Program-made: the position numbers and the translations under genes
Source of the DNA: Desulfobacterales bacterium
GTDB taxonomy: Bacteria > Desulfobacterota > Desulfobacteria > Desulfobacterales > C00003060
Direction of reading: 5' to 3'
Assembly (NCBI GenBank): GCA_013375395.1
Contig: JABXJW010000006.1
Coordinates: forward strand, 1-49,432
DNA length: 49,432 bases
Notes under the pieces: model-generated
What the model saw: only the letters and a program-made list of their open reading frames with translations
Told to the model about the DNA's origin: nothing
Database searches by the model: none
Part shown: positions 1 through 9,406 of the stretch, piece by piece
Layout: each line of letters opens with the position of its first letter
How positions within the stretch are numbered: the first letter of the stretch is position 1

Positions 1-75
1 TGTTCGAGTTAGATTTGATTTTATTTTCCAAGGCTTAAACCAATCCTTGTTTGGTTCCGGCTTGTCCGGGTTAGG
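1..75. repeat. Dispersed 75-bp repeat, copy 1 (cut by window edge)
   Basis: The first 75 bases are an exact reverse complement of 29131-29205. It contains the module TTGGTTCCGGCTTGTCCGGG. It lies just downstream of the response-regulator gene that ends at 83. The window begins inside it, so its true length is unknown. A shorter relative (AAGCCGGAACC preceded by TAACTCGAA) lies near 43147. Confidence 0.85.
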
Positions 76-82
76 GGTATGC

Positions 83-760
83 TCAGCTCTTCCAGAGGTC
101 CACGTCGATCAGGCCGAGCTTTGCCGCATAGCGAACCAATTCGATGGTGCTGTGAACTTCGAGCTTACCCATGATGTTGGCCCGATGATTCTCAACGGTT
201 TTGGGGCTGATAAAGAGCTTTTGAGCGATTTTTTTGGTGGAAAGGCCTTCGGCCAGCAGCCGCATGACCTGCTGTTCGCGAGAGGTCAGGGCCTCGTACC
301 TTGCGTCCGTGATCTTTGCTTCCTTTTCGGGCAGTTCAATGAGCTTTTTCACTACCTTGTGTGAAACGGAACTGTCCAGGAAGTAATCTCCTTTTGAGAC
401 GGTCTCAAGGGCCTGGATGAGCCTGCCGGCGGCCGATTCCTTGACTACATACCCGGTGGCTCCGGCTTGAAACGCCTCAGCAATATAATCGATCTTTGAG
501 TGCATGCTGACAATCATAATGCGTGTTTCCGGCAAAAGGCTGCGTATGCTGCGCGTCAGGTCAATACCACTCTTGTCCGGCAGCGATATGTCAATCAGCA
601 TCAGGTGCGGCTTGAGCTTCTTGGCCATCTTGAGCCCTTCATGCGCGTCTCCGGCCTCCCCGACCACTTCGAACCCGGCGTTGCGTGCTATGAGCGATTT
701 GAGGCCTTCCCTGAAAAGTGGATGGTCGTCAACAATCAACACTATTTTCTTGTCACCCAT
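83..760 (-). CDS. NarL/FixJ-type response regulator (REC + LuxR HTH)
   Basis: 225 aa. Residues 1-120 form a receiver domain: acidic pair D11-D12, phospho-acceptor D57 in LIDISLP, and the conserved Lys in GYVVKES. Residues about 155-215 form a LuxR-type helix-turn-helix (LTSREQQVMRLLAEGLSTK, then SPKTVENHRANI). It is therefore a DNA-binding output protein activated by phosphorylation. The start is ATG with GAGGGG five bases upstream. Its first codons overlap the 3' end of the preceding kinase gene by 8 bp, which points to a cognate, translationally coupled kinase-regulator pair. Target genes cannot be read from the sequence. Confidence 0.93.
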   Translation of the reverse strand: MGDKKIVLIVDDHPLFREGLKSLIARNAGFEVVGEAGDAHEGLKMAKKLKPHLMLIDISLPDKSGIDLTRSIRSLLPETRIMIVSMHSKIDYIAEAFQAGATGYVVKESAAGRLIQALETVSKGDYFLDSSVSHKVVKKLIELPEKEAKITDARYEALTSREQQVMRLLAEGLSTKKIAQKLFISPKTVENHRANIMGKLEVHSTIELVRYAAKLGLIDVDLWKS

Positions 761-2213
761 TTTTTCCCCTCTTGCACGGAACCTCTACTAGAATCTTCGT
801 GCCTTGCCCCGGAAGCGATACGATTCGCATTTCTCCCTCAAGGAGGGCTACTCTTTCTTGCATGCTCCGAAGTCCCATACGCTTTTCAGTTTGTGCAGCG
901 AGCATCCGATCATGCACTTCAAAGCCCTTGCCGTTGTCTTCTATTCGAAGAATAATATTAGGAAAAGATCCGACCAACTTGACATTGACGTGGCCGGCGT
1001 CAGCATGTTTCTTGACGTTATTGAGGCACTCTTGAATCAGCCGGTACAAAATGATTTCGGTATCGAAATCGAGTATTAAGTCATCCATGCCCGCGGCAGA
1101 GAACTCTACCTGCACCTTGTTTTTGGCGGAGAACTCTTCGCAAAACTGGAAAACCGTCTCGACCAGGCCGAGCTGATCAAGGCCGGCAGGGCGTAAGCCA
1201 TAGGCCAAGTCCCGTACGGCCGCGATGCTTCCTTGAAGCGTTTTGGAAAATCCGGAAACCCCTTGCCTCATCTCGGGAGGAACTTCCGGCTTATCATCAA
1301 AAAGTGTGTCAAGGCCCATTTTTACTGCTGAAAGGTCTTGGGCCACCAGGTCGTGCAGGTCCCGGGCAAGCCTTTGACGCTCATTTTCCTGCGCCTTCAT
1401 CAATTGTCTTGTAAGGCTGCAGACGTGTTCTTCGGCCAGCTTCCGCGCAGTGATATCCTGAACCTGAACCAAATAGCCCCTTGCACCAGTCGCATCTCCA
1501 GTGGCTAGGGGAGTAATGAGGACGTCAAGATGGATAGTCCCCGACTTTGTTGTTTCATAAAGTTTGAGCTTCCTTACCTTTTCAAAATCAAAGGAGACTT
1601 CATATCTGACCGTCTCCCCCTTGGCAACCCTGTCCTTAAAGTCAGATGCCACATTCGGATCGGCAAAGAGTTCGAACCCTCTTACATCAGCAGCATCCCG
1701 GATACCGAATATATCCAAACACGATTTGTTGAGGTCAATCAATAGGCCGTTTGAATCATACAGCTCAATTCCGATTGGCGATTCCGCAAAAATCTGTTCG
1801 AATTTCTTTTTTGACTGTTCAAATGATTCCTCAAGTTTTTGTTTATGAACAACCTTGTCGATGACACTGGGCAGCAGGGTGAAGAAATCAACGGACTTTA
1901 CCAAGTAATCCGCGGCCCCCAGTTTCATGGCCTGAACAGCGATATTCTCGTCCCCCTGGCCTGTGATCATGATGACCGGGATATCCATGTTTTCTCGCTT
2001 TAAAGCGCCAAGAAAATCGAGACCGTTCATGCCGGGTATGAGGTAATCGGTGACGATGACGTCCGGGGTGATCTCATGTATCCTCTCGAGACAGGTGTCG
2101 GCCTGCGTGAAATAGTGGATCGAAGAGCCCGGCAGTTCTTTGTCAATGGCACGTTTCATGAGCTCAAAGTGCGCTTCTTCGTCCTCGATGATCACAAGCT
2201 CTAGCGGTTCCAT
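753..2213 (-). CDS. REC-PAS-HisKA_3 histidine kinase
   Basis: 486 aa, with no membrane segment seen, so probably cytoplasmic. Residues 1-118 are an N-terminal receiver (EDEE acidic cluster, phospho-acceptor Asp in VIVTDYLIPGMNG). About 138-262 is a PAS fold. About 270-340 is a HisKA_3 dimerisation domain with the phosphorylated His in RLARDLHDLVAQDLS. The C-terminal ATPase has DNGKGF and MGLRSMQERV. HisKA_3 kinases normally partner NarL-type regulators, and one follows directly with an 8-bp overlap. The N-terminal REC suggests that another kinase, for example one encoded just upstream, feeds into this one. The ATG has AAGGA eight bases upstream. Confidence 0.92.
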   Translation of the reverse strand: MEPLELVIIEDEEAHFELMKRAIDKELPGSSIHYFTQADTCLERIHEITPDVIVTDYLIPGMNGLDFLGALKRENMDIPVIMITGQGDENIAVQAMKLGAADYLVKSVDFFTLLPSVIDKVVHKQKLEESFEQSKKKFEQIFAESPIGIELYDSNGLLIDLNKSCLDIFGIRDAADVRGFELFADPNVASDFKDRVAKGETVRYEVSFDFEKVRKLKLYETTKSGTIHLDVLITPLATGDATGARGYLVQVQDITARKLAEEHVCSLTRQLMKAQENERQRLARDLHDLVAQDLSAVKMGLDTLFDDKPEVPPEMRQGVSGFSKTLQGSIAAVRDLAYGLRPAGLDQLGLVETVFQFCEEFSAKNKVQVEFSAAGMDDLILDFDTEIILYRLIQECLNNVKKHADAGHVNVKLVGSFPNIILRIEDNGKGFEVHDRMLAAQTEKRMGLRSMQERVALLEGEMRIVSLPGQGTKILVEVPCKRGKNG

Positions 2214-2255
2214 GCCTGGAATCCTTACACATCAAGCATTGAAGACATGTTACTG

Positions 2256-2699
2256 TTAAACGGTGGGCGGCTCGTTGAGGATCATCCAGTAAAAATCGAT
2301 TTGCATGATCTTTTCCTCAAACTCCTTATAACCCACCGGTTTGGTCAGATAGCTGTTGGCATAATGGCTGTAGGATGCTGCAACATCTTCGTTTCGTTGC
2401 GATGTAGTAAGCATGATCACGGGAACTTTCTTTAAAATCGGATGCTCTTTGACTTCCTTCAAGACCTCTATCCCGTCAATGCCGGGCAGCTTTATGTCCA
2501 GCAGGATCAAACCGGGAATGGGATACTTCGTCTTATCAGCATATTTTCCCCGGTTGAGCAGGTAGTCGAGAGCCTGTTCTCCGTCGGCCACCACGTCAAC
2601 CCGGTTTGCATTGCCTGCCTTTCGAATCGCCCGCTTGGTCAGTTCCGCGTGGGCTTCCTCATCTTCTACGAGCAATATGTTGGAAGGTTCAAAATCCAT
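2256..2699 (-). CDS. Stand-alone receiver protein (Rcp1-like)
   Basis: 147 aa containing only a receiver domain: VEDEEAH acidic pocket, phospho-acceptor in LILLDIKLPGIDG, Thr in MLTTS and Lys in YLTKPVG. The sequence around YLLNRGKY is typical of the Rcp1/phytochrome-partner subgroup. There is no output domain, so it probably relays phosphate or acts by protein contact. ATG 2699 is preferred over an upstream TTG because AGGAGG sits seven bases before it. The stop of the kinase gene at 2702 lies two bases upstream, so the two are co-translated. The REC-PAS kinase gene follows 42 bp downstream. Confidence 0.9.
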   Translation of the reverse strand: MDFEPSNILLVEDEEAHAELTKRAIRKAGNANRVDVVADGEQALDYLLNRGKYADKTKYPIPGLILLDIKLPGIDGIEVLKEVKEHPILKKVPVIMLTTSQRNEDVAASYSHYANSYLTKPVGYKEFEEKIMQIDFYWMILNEPPTV

Positions 2700-2701
2700 G
2701 C

Positions 2702-4363
2702 TCAAGCCTCCTTTTCTTTAAGACTGAAGAAAAATGTAGTCCCTTTTCCAGGTTCTGATGTGAGCCAGACCTTTCCGCCGTGGTGTTCGATAATCCTTCT
2801 TACAATCGTCAAACCGATGCCGGTCCCTTCTCCAAGCTTTTTTGCAGATGGGAGACGCTGGAAGATCTGAAAAATCTTATCAAAGTACATTTCCTCAATA
2901 CCGATGCCGTTATCCCGGATATAAAATACCTTTTGGCCGTTTTTTTCTTCTGCCCCTACTTCAATGCACGGGGAAGGGTTGTCTTTTCCGATATACTTAA
3001 TTGCATTGCCCAACAGATTTTCCATAACCTGGCCCAATCGCTTTCTTTCAACATAAACGACCGGGAGATCTTCCCGGATACTAACCACAATAGCTCTGGC
3101 CTCGATTTGAGGTTGAAGGGTTTTCAGGGCATCTTCCACGACCTCGGCAAAAGGGATCTTTCGCTTCTTTTCGCTTACGCGCCCGACGCGGGAAAGATCG
3201 AGCAGGTCATCGATCAAAAGCCCCATCTTCCGGGAGGCATCACTCATGTATTTGAGGTATTGTTTGCTGTCTTCCGAAAGGCTTTGCCCAATCTCTTCCT
3301 TGAAGGCGCCGATAAAACCATCAATAGTGACAATGGGGGTCTTCAGATCATGGGAGACCGTATAAACAAAGGTCTCAAGCTCTTCATTTTTGGCAGAAAG
3401 CTCGGCAAGCAGGGCCTCCAGTGTCTTTTCCTTTTCCAGCAAAGCCTGCTCGGCCCGTTTCCGTTCGCCCACTTCATGAAGCGCCTGGTCCCTGGCCGCC
3501 CTGTACATTTCCATGCGACCCAGAAGGAGTCGAAGCAGCAACGATAGCGTTACTGCCACAAAAATGCCGAAAGCCAGGAGCCAGAGATTACGAACATGTG
3601 CTGGTGAATAAACTGTCGGTTTGGGTTCGAGCTCCAGTTGCCAGGCCTTGCCCCGAAAATGAATCTTTCGGACCGCGTGCAACCTGTTCCTTTTGAAGTT
3701 CAAGTCGTCCCGGGTGCCGTGATGGTAAATCAGTCGGCCTTCTTCGTAGATTCTGACCCAGAAATCCTTAAAGATTTCCTTGGCCAAACACAAATCCATT
3801 ATGAGCTTCACCTGAAATACGCCGTTTAGATAGCCTTGCACTTTGCCGTCATAGAGCAAGGGCCAGAAGCTATCGAAACCGGTTCCCCACTGGTAAAGTT
3901 CCACGCAAGGTGTGGCGGTACGTTCAAGGCTCTGTTCGGCATTTTCAAAAGCGGCTCGATATTTGGGATCAGGATGCTTATATGCACTTTTGCCTCTTGC
4001 AATCGCGTTGGTTACCTCGGGATAAACCCACCTGACAACGCCCTGGGGATCGATCCAGTTGATTCCCATAAACCCCGGATAATGCCCGTAGAATTTCTCG
4101 GCGAACTGGAGAAAGCGCTTTTGGCTGAAGTCGGGCGGCCGTCTTTCAACCCACCTTTCGGCGAATACCTGAAGGGATGCAATCCGGGCATTCATCAGGC
4201 CTTCGACACGAATCCGTATCTGTTCTGCGGCGGTCTCCGTATGCCGAAAAGCGAGTTCGCGCCCATGTCTGTTCTGATCTTGCCACAGAGTGAGCGCAAT
4301 GCCGCCAAAGAGTAGGAATGAGACAATCGGAACCAGCTTTTTTGCAAGGGAACTTGACGTCAA
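2702..4363 (-). CDS. Membrane histidine kinase with CHASE-like sensor
   Basis: 553 aa. A first membrane segment at about residues 10-28 and a second at about 257-280 bracket an extracytoplasmic region resembling CHASE (FMGINWIDPQGVVRWVYPE, then N and H/P-rich spacing). A coiled linker leads to HisKA, with the phosphorylated His in FVYTVSHDLKTPI. The ATPase has ENLLGNAIKYIG, DNGIGI and GTGIGL. It is probably the partner of the REC protein two bases downstream. The start appears to be TTG at 4363 with only a weak AGG upstream, so the N terminus is uncertain. The partial kinase at 49055-49432 is a close paralogue. Confidence 0.9.
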   Translation of the reverse strand: MTSSSLAKKLVPIVSFLLFGGIALTLWQDQNRHGRELAFRHTETAAEQIRIRVEGLMNARIASLQVFAERWVERRPPDFSQKRFLQFAEKFYGHYPGFMGINWIDPQGVVRWVYPEVTNAIARGKSAYKHPDPKYRAAFENAEQSLERTATPCVELYQWGTGFDSFWPLLYDGKVQGYLNGVFQVKLIMDLCLAKEIFKDFWVRIYEEGRLIYHHGTRDDLNFKRNRLHAVRKIHFRGKAWQLELEPKPTVYSPAHVRNLWLLAFGIFVAVTLSLLLRLLLGRMEMYRAARDQALHEVGERKRAEQALLEKEKTLEALLAELSAKNEELETFVYTVSHDLKTPIVTIDGFIGAFKEEIGQSLSEDSKQYLKYMSDASRKMGLLIDDLLDLSRVGRVSEKKRKIPFAEVVEDALKTLQPQIEARAIVVSIREDLPVVYVERKRLGQVMENLLGNAIKYIGKDNPSPCIEVGAEEKNGQKVFYIRDNGIGIEEMYFDKIFQIFQRLPSAKKLGEGTGIGLTIVRRIIEHHGGKVWLTSEPGKGTTFFFSLKEKEA

Positions 4364-4523
4364 GGATCAAAACCTGGTTGCGTGCTTGCGTTGCTAAGAA
4401 CCCACTTACAAACCAAAATAGCATATGGGCACGGCGATCGCGTGTCAAGTGAAACCTTTGGCGGGCAAAATCCGAGACAGGGAGTCTCCAGGTTAAACAC
4501 TTCTGGTCGGCATCAGTATTTTC

Positions 4524-4922
4524 TCAATCGACTTCAAAACCAAGCTTCTTAAGCTTGTCGGCTAATATATACGGGCTAAATGGTTTTACAACATAATCAT
4601 TACACCCCGCCCGAGCACAACTGACAATGGTATCTGGATCTGCATCCGAAGTTACCATCAATATTCTTATTTGCTTGTGCCTTGGAATCTTCTTTTCTTC
4701 TTCCATCTTCCTGATTTCGGCCAAGACCTTTGTTCCGTCCATTTCAGGCATAATAATATCGAGAGTCATCAGGTCAAAAGGCCTCCAGTTTTCCCAGGCA
4801 TTTTTAAAGGCGGTTATGGCCTTCCTCCCACTTTCAACCGCCTCGCATTCACCAAAACCGTCCATTATCTTTTTCATCTTCTTTCTGCTGACAAGCTCGT
4901 CGTCAACAACAAGAATTCTCAT
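4524..4922 (-). CDS. CheY-like response regulator, REC only
   Basis: 132 aa, one receiver domain and nothing else: VVDDELVSR at the N terminus, phospho-acceptor in LMTLDIIMPEMDG, Thr in MVTSDAD and Lys in VVKPFSP. The subgroup, with a GFGECEAVESG stretch, resembles chemotaxis-style single-domain regulators. The ATG follows GGGGG by four bases. It lies 24 bp downstream of the large hybrid kinase and is probably in the same transcript, so it may take phosphate from that kinase's HPt domain (inference). Confidence 0.9.
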   Translation of the reverse strand: MRILVVDDELVSRKKMKKIMDGFGECEAVESGRKAITAFKNAWENWRPFDLMTLDIIMPEMDGTKVLAEIRKMEEEKKIPRHKQIRILMVTSDADPDTIVSCARAGCNDYVVKPFSPYILADKLKKLGFEVD

Positions 4923-4946
4923 CTGTCCCCCGTCGCTTTTTTCGGT

Positions 4947-7748
4947 CTACCTTCCAACCCCGGCATAAACCTCTAGGCGATAAAACTCTTTTTCAAGTCT
5001 TTTGAGGATTTCGACGCCTTCTTCTAAGACGCCTGATTTTGCTATATTTTCAAGTTCATAAGCAATCTTGGAAAGCTTATCAGCGGTCAGGTTTGCCGCA
5101 GCGCCTTTAATGGAATGTGCCTCTCTGCTGACCAGCTCGGCATCCCCATCGGATATGGCCTGGCGGATGGCTCCTATCTGGTCACTCCCCCTTTTTAGAA
5201 AGCCATCCAGAACCTTCATCACAAACCCCTTGTCTCCCTCAAATTCCTTTATGACCCTTTCAAAATTTATTGGGGCACTTCCCTCATCCATTTTGGATTT
5301 GCGGCTCATGCCATGAAAACAGTGTGGATCTTGCCCGCCTGCCTGCCATTGCCTGGCACTGGCGGGCAGGCCATCGTCCGCCTCAGGCGGACGATGGGGG
5401 GCTGGGATCGCGGATTCCAAATTCTCCAGCCCTTCGCCTTTGGCCTTTGGCCGCTTGCCCTTCGCCCTCGACGTCAACCACTTGTCCACCATGGCTAGTA
5501 GTTCTTTTCTCCTCAAGGGCTTGGAGACATAGTCATCCATTCCCGCCTCCACGCACCTTTTTCTATGGTCTTTCAGGGCGTGTGCCGTCATAGCGAGGAT
5601 CGGAACCCTTTCCGGCCTGCCTGAAAGCTCTGTATCCCCTGCTTTTTTGAGCTTTGCCTCGAAATTCCGGATTGCCTTTGTCGCTTCATAACCGTCCATC
5701 ACGGGCATCTGTATGTCCATCAGGATAAGATCGTAATGTTTTCGTTTATACGCGCCTACCGCCTGCCGGCCGTTCTCCGCCAGATCGACCTGGAACCCTG
5801 CTCCACGTAGATGCCTCATGGCCACCTGCTGATTAGTCGGGTAGTCCTCGGCTAAAAGGATTCGGCATCCTTTCCTGTATTCCTCGGCTATGGTATGTCT
5901 CGTAACCAGTTTGGCAGGAGGCTGTTCCTGCTCCTCAGCGGCAAGGCCTAAAACCACTAAAATCACATCATGCAGATCATCCCGCCTAATCGGCCTGGTC
6001 AGGTAGCCATCAATGCCTATGTCTGTGCATCTCTTGGCGTCTCCTCTAATTCCGGTAGATGTAATGGCTATGATCGGAACCCCTTTCAAAGCATCTATTG
6101 TCCTTATTTCCCCGGCCAGATCAAAACCGCCCATCTCGGGCATCCGAATGTCCGTCAAAATCAAATCGAAAGGCTCTTTGATGTCCACGGACTCCCTGAG
6201 AACGGATAGTGCATTTTTTCCGTCAAGCGCCTCCACAGGCAGACAGCCCCAAGACCTGAGATACTCTATCAGGATAAATCGGTTGGTCACATTGTCATCC
6301 ACCACCAGCACTCTTAGATCACGCAGATTGACCTTCTCTATCGCTACGACGGCTTCCTCACCAGTCTGCTTTGTAAAGACTGCCGTAAACCAGAACGTGC
6401 TTCCCTTGCCCTCCTCACTGTCCAGGCCGATTTCGCCTCCCATCAGTTCCGCCAATTCTTTCGATATGGTAATCCCCAACCCGGTCCCCCCGTATTTCCT
6501 GCTGGTTGTGCCATCTGCTTGCGTGAAGCTCTCAAAGATTGTTTCCTGTTTGTCTTTTGGTATTCCGATGCCTGTGTCCCTTACCGAGAAACGGATCCTA
6601 ACACGGTCTCCAAGCTCCTCGGCCATCTCTGCCTTCACGTAAATCTCACCCTCATGGGTAAACTTCAGGGCATTGTCTGCAAGATTTACCAGTATCTGCC
6701 TCAGCCGGCCAGGATCGCCAATTAATCGGGAGGGAACATCCGGAGATAGAAAACAGAGAAGATCAAGCCCTTTTTGTTCCGCTCTATTGGCGATAGCGCC
6801 AGCCAAATCCTCAACCGTGATTCTCAGGTCAAATGGAATCTGCTCAAGCTCTAACTTTCTGGCCTCTATCTTGGAAACATCAAGAATGTCGTTGATGACA
6901 CCCAGCAGGTAGTTGGCTTCTGTGTTAATTGTATGAAGGGTGCTCCTCTGACTATCATCGAGGTCGACCTCCATGGCCAATTCCGTCATGCCGATGATTC
7001 CGTGTATGGGCGTCCTTATCTCATGACTCATGTTGGCCAGAAACTCGGTCTTGGCCCGATTGGCTGCTTCGGCGACTTCCTTGGCGCTCTCTAACTGTTG
7101 GGTCCTTTCTTTCACCTGCTGTTCGAGTTCAAGACTGTATGCCGTAATTCTTTGATAAAGCATAGCATTTTCAACTGCCAGAGAAGTGTTCAACAGGGCT
7201 ATGGACAGCAGATCCATGGCCTCTTGATTAATCTGCTCCCGGTCCACGGAAAGTTGGCTCACGAACATTCCCAGGACACGGTTTTCAGTGGCAAGAGAAT
7301 GAAGGAGGATATCTCCCCCATTTTCGAGTCCCAGTGCATTAACTATCACGGGCGTAGTCTGGCGCAAGGCCCAGGAGAATGTCCCATTTTTTATCTGGAG
7401 TTCGACCTCTTTTCCCGCTTCAACGTGCAGGTGCTCCGGGTGGGCGTATTCGCAAGCCAATTCAATCAAGTCGTCTTCAAAGAGGAAAAAGGCGGCCAGA
7501 TTGAACTCAATAAGTCGTGAGATATGCATGAAGTTTTCCATTAAGATAGTCTTGACATCATGTTCTATGTTAATTTTTTTCTGGAAGAAAGCTATCGAAC
7601 GAACAGTTTCAAGGTAGGAATTGATCTTCCGGTTCGCCTCTTCCAAGTATGCGACCCTCTTTTGAAGTTTTTCTATGCTAATCTTGTCCTTATCCATGCT
7701 CATCTGCAAATTCTTTATTTGAAGGTTTTCAATCCTCTTGCTTTTCAA
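4947..7748 (-). CDS. Hybrid histidine kinase GAF-HisKA-HATPase-REC-REC-HPt
   Basis: 933 aa, BarA-like architecture but without membrane segments. A coiled coil at 1-35 is followed by GAF (about 40-195), HisKA (His in [15 protein letters not shown]), ATPase ([33 protein letters not shown]), REC1 (about 480-600, [13 protein letters not shown]), REC2 (about 640-765, [13 protein letters not shown]) and HPt (about 835-925, His in [11 protein letters not shown]). A full four-step relay is thus contained in one protein. The REC2-HPt linker contains a palindromic insertion (see 5332-5397). The TTG start is uncertain; it overlaps the HDOD gene by 20 bp. Later ATGs at 7703 and 7697 lack a ribosome site. 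Confidence 0.93.
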   Translation of the reverse strand: MKSKRIENLQIKNLQMSMDKDKISIEKLQKRVAYLEEANRKINSYLETVRSIAFFQKKINIEHDVKTILMENFMHISRLIEFNLAAFFLFEDDLIELACEYAHPEHLHVEAGKEVELQIKNGTFSWALRQTTPVIVNALGLENGGDILLHSLATENRVLGMFVSQLSVDREQINQEAMDLLSIALLNTSLAVENAMLYQRITAYSLELEQQVKERTQQLESAKEVAEAANRAKTEFLANMSHEIRTPIHGIIGMTELAMEVDLDDSQRSTLHTINTEANYLLGVINDILDVSKIEARKLELEQIPFDLRITVEDLAGAIANRAEQKGLDLLCFLSPDVPSRLIGDPGRLRQILVNLADNALKFTHEGEIYVKAEMAEELGDRVRIRFSVRDTGIGIPKDKQETIFESFTQADGTTSRKYGGTGLGITISKELAELMGGEIGLDSEEGKGSTFWFTAVFTKQTGEEAVVAIEKVNLRDLRVLVVDDNVTNRFILIEYLRSWGCLPVEALDGKNALSVLRESVDIKEPFDLILTDIRMPEMGGFDLAGEIRTIDALKGVPIIAITSTGIRGDAKRCTDIGIDGYLTRPIRRDDLHDVILVVLGLAAEEQEQPPAKLVTRHTIAEEYRKGCRILLAEDYPTNQQVAMRHLRGAGFQVDLAENGRQAVGAYKRKHYDLILMDIQMPVMDGYEATKAIRNFEAKLKKAGDTELSGRPERVPILAMTAHALKDHRKRCVEAGMDDYVSKPLRRKELLAMVDKWLTSRAKGKRPKAKGEGLENLESAIPAPHRPPEADDGLPASARQWQAGGQDPHCFHGMSRKSKMDEGSAPINFERVIKEFEGDKGFVMKVLDGFLKRGSDQIGAIRQAISDGDAELVSREAHSIKGAAANLTADKLSKIAYELENIAKSGVLEEGVEILKRLEKEFYRLEVYAGVGR
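5332..5397. repeat. Palindromic element inserted within the hybrid kinase gene
   Basis: Two adjacent inverted repeats. The first pairs TGCCCGCC (5332-5339) with GGCGGGCA (5361-5368). The second is a perfect 12-bp stem, CCATCGTCCGCC and its complement, around TCA (5371-5397). The second core, TCCGCCTCAGGCGGA, differs from an intergenic palindrome at 10712-10726 only in the loop. Within the kinase it encodes about 22 residues in frame, between REC2 and HPt. Confidence 0.75.
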
Positions 7749-8607
7749 CCAGCATGAAGTCGGCTATGCTTTCAAACTGTTCATAGATCTTTTCCATGGC
7801 AGGCTCCAGTATACTCATCTTCAAACCGAGACGTCCCCAAGCGTGTGGATTCAATGGGGGAATGAACTGCTCCCCGCTGGCGCCGAGGCTGCTTGCATGT
7901 GTGATGATATCGGCCACATGAATCACATCCGCGAGGCTGGAAGACCGACCCGGCCTTTCCGCGTCGTGGTGGAACCCAACAGCATTCGCAAGAGAGGATG
8001 GGAGTTGCCAGTGAAGCAAGAGCTTCTTTCCCACCTCTGCATGCGTGAACCCGAACACAGCCGTTTCCGCTTCGGTAACCAGGCAGCTTTCCTCCTTCAC
8101 TATCGCGAAAACCTCATTATATTGTTCAGGGCAACTTTCCAGGAGCGCCATGCGACCGATATCGTGCAACAGTCCGGCCACGAAGAACCTCTCCGGGACC
8201 TCCTCCCTTTTGTAGATGCCAAACACCCGGCTCGCTATTCCGCACACCATGCTGTGCTTCCAGAAATCCTGCACACCCAAGGGGGCGTTATCACCAAGAC
8301 CTTTGAACATGTTTAAGATGGATGTGCCGAGCACAAGCTCCCTAAGCGGCCTGAAACCTATGATGGTTACAGCCCGAGATACCGTATCGATCTTTCCCGG
8401 AAAGCCATAAAAGGCGGAATTGACCAGCCTGAGCAGTTTGGCGGTAAGGGCCTGGTCCCCTGATATCACCCTGCCGAAATCGGCGGCACAGCTCCTGGGG
8501 TCGTCTAAGATTTCGGATACCTTAGTAATCACGGTCGGAATACTCGGCATGTTCTTAAGCCGGCGGATTACTTTGTTTATGGTGATCTCATCCGCTTTCT
8601 TTTTCAT
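7729..8607 (-). CDS. HDOD domain protein
   Basis: 292 aa. The HDOD fold spans about residues 15-215: the opening [18 protein letters not shown], then the [11 protein letters not shown] and [16 protein letters not shown] segments. HDOD is a degenerate HD-type domain common in bacterial signalling proteins, and most members are thought to be regulatory rather than enzymatic. It lies between a small DUF protein (20-bp overlap upstream) and the hybrid kinase (20-bp overlap downstream), so these three are translationally coupled and likely act together. Confidence 0.9.
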   Translation of the reverse strand: MKKKADEITINKVIRRLKNMPSIPTVITKVSEILDDPRSCAADFGRVISGDQALTAKLLRLVNSAFYGFPGKIDTVSRAVTIIGFRPLRELVLGTSILNMFKGLGDNAPLGVQDFWKHSMVCGIASRVFGIYKREEVPERFFVAGLLHDIGRMALLESCPEQYNEVFAIVKEESCLVTEAETAVFGFTHAEVGKKLLLHWQLPSSLANAVGFHHDAERPGRSSSLADVIHVADIITHASSLGASGEQFIPPLNPHAWGRLGLKMSILEPAMEKIYEQFESIADFMLVEKQED

Positions 8608-8938
8608 TGCACAAGCTGCGCAGCCTCCTTTTCCTTACCAGCCTGTATATCTCGGCTATGAGAGGGTCTTCCGTGTTGGTCTTTTGGAACAGATATGCCA
8701 GTTCGCGTTCTATGCGCCCTTTTGTTTCCTCGTCTACCAAGTCGGAATTTTTCTCTTCAAGATCGGCCGGGCTGACATCCACAACATTCGCCTCTGTTAC
8801 TCCCCAGGCCCTTAAGGCATTGAGATGCTTTTCAGCCAACGTGGCCCCGGCATTGAGCAGCAGGGTTCCCTGGAAGTTGATGATATCATCCTTCAGCACC
8901 ATGCCTGCTTCAATATCGTTGATGTTCAAAATACCCAT
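8588..8938 (-). CDS. Small protein with HD-GYP-type N-terminal (DUF3391-like) fold
   Basis: 116 aa. The segment ILNINDIEAGMVLKDDI followed by LLNAGATL resembles the short beta-rich domain often found in front of HD-GYP phosphodiesterases and beside HDOD proteins. Here it stands alone. The C-terminal half is helical and charged. ATG 8938 is chosen because GGTGAT lies seven bases upstream; an earlier GTG at 8950 overlaps that site. It overlaps the HDOD gene, so a shared function is likely. Its biochemical role is not known. Confidence 0.7.
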   Translation of the reverse strand: MGILNINDIEAGMVLKDDIINFQGTLLLNAGATLAEKHLNALRAWGVTEANVVDVSPADLEEKNSDLVDEETKGRIERELAYLFQKTNTEDPLIAEIYRLVRKRRLRSLCNEKESG

Positions 8939-9335
8939 CGGATATATCACCCCACGTTGCCGCCCCTTGGGGCGGCAGTCTCAACCCATATGATTTGCAC
9001 ATGAACGGAACTTAGGGGCTTCGCCCCAATTGGAATGATGGAATACTGGAATGATGGGCACGAAGTGTGATGTTTTGGCGCAAGCTTCACTTCGTGTCAA
9101 GCCGTCAGGCGCAACCTGTGCGCTATAACGGGTATTGGGAAAATGGGACAATGTAGTATTGGGTGAATTTTTCTTGACAGGAAAGTCATAATTGACAAAC
9201 TTCCTTCCAAAATCAACATCCCAATATTCCATCATTCCATGTGCGAGGCGAAATTTAAGCCCCGGAAGCCCTATAATTTCAATAAGTTGTAGAAACTACG
9301 AGACGTATATTTGATGCCAATAGGCATAAATTGTA
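8939..9335. other. Gene-free stretch with inverted repeats
   Basis: No gene is supported here. TGGAATGATGGAATACTGG (9031-9049) is the reverse complement of 9221-9239 with one mismatch. A hairpin GGGGCTTCGCCCC lies at 9015-9027. A module containing GGCGCAACCTGTGCGC lies at about 9109-9124. It is the leader region for the HDOD operon, but no clear promoter was found. Confidence 0.6.
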
Positions 9336-9401
9336 ATGAAATGCAGCACGTTTCATGCCAGTTCGTTTCTGAGTCAGAATTCCGAAGAATAAAGGTCTGT
9401 T
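9336..9401. repeat. 66-bp direct repeat, copy 1 (downstream of adenylate cyclase)
   Basis: Matches 10498-10563 at 61 of 66 positions without gaps. It starts ATGAAATGCAGCACGTTTCA, in which ATGAAA and TTTCAT can pair. It ends five bases before the cyclase stop codon at 9407. Confidence 0.9.
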
Positions 9402-9406
9402 TGGCC

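Noticed and set aside
2780-3547. 255-codon plus-strand frame opposite the CHASE-type kinase
   Set aside because: It is the antisense shadow of conserved HisKA/ATPase motifs on the minus strand.
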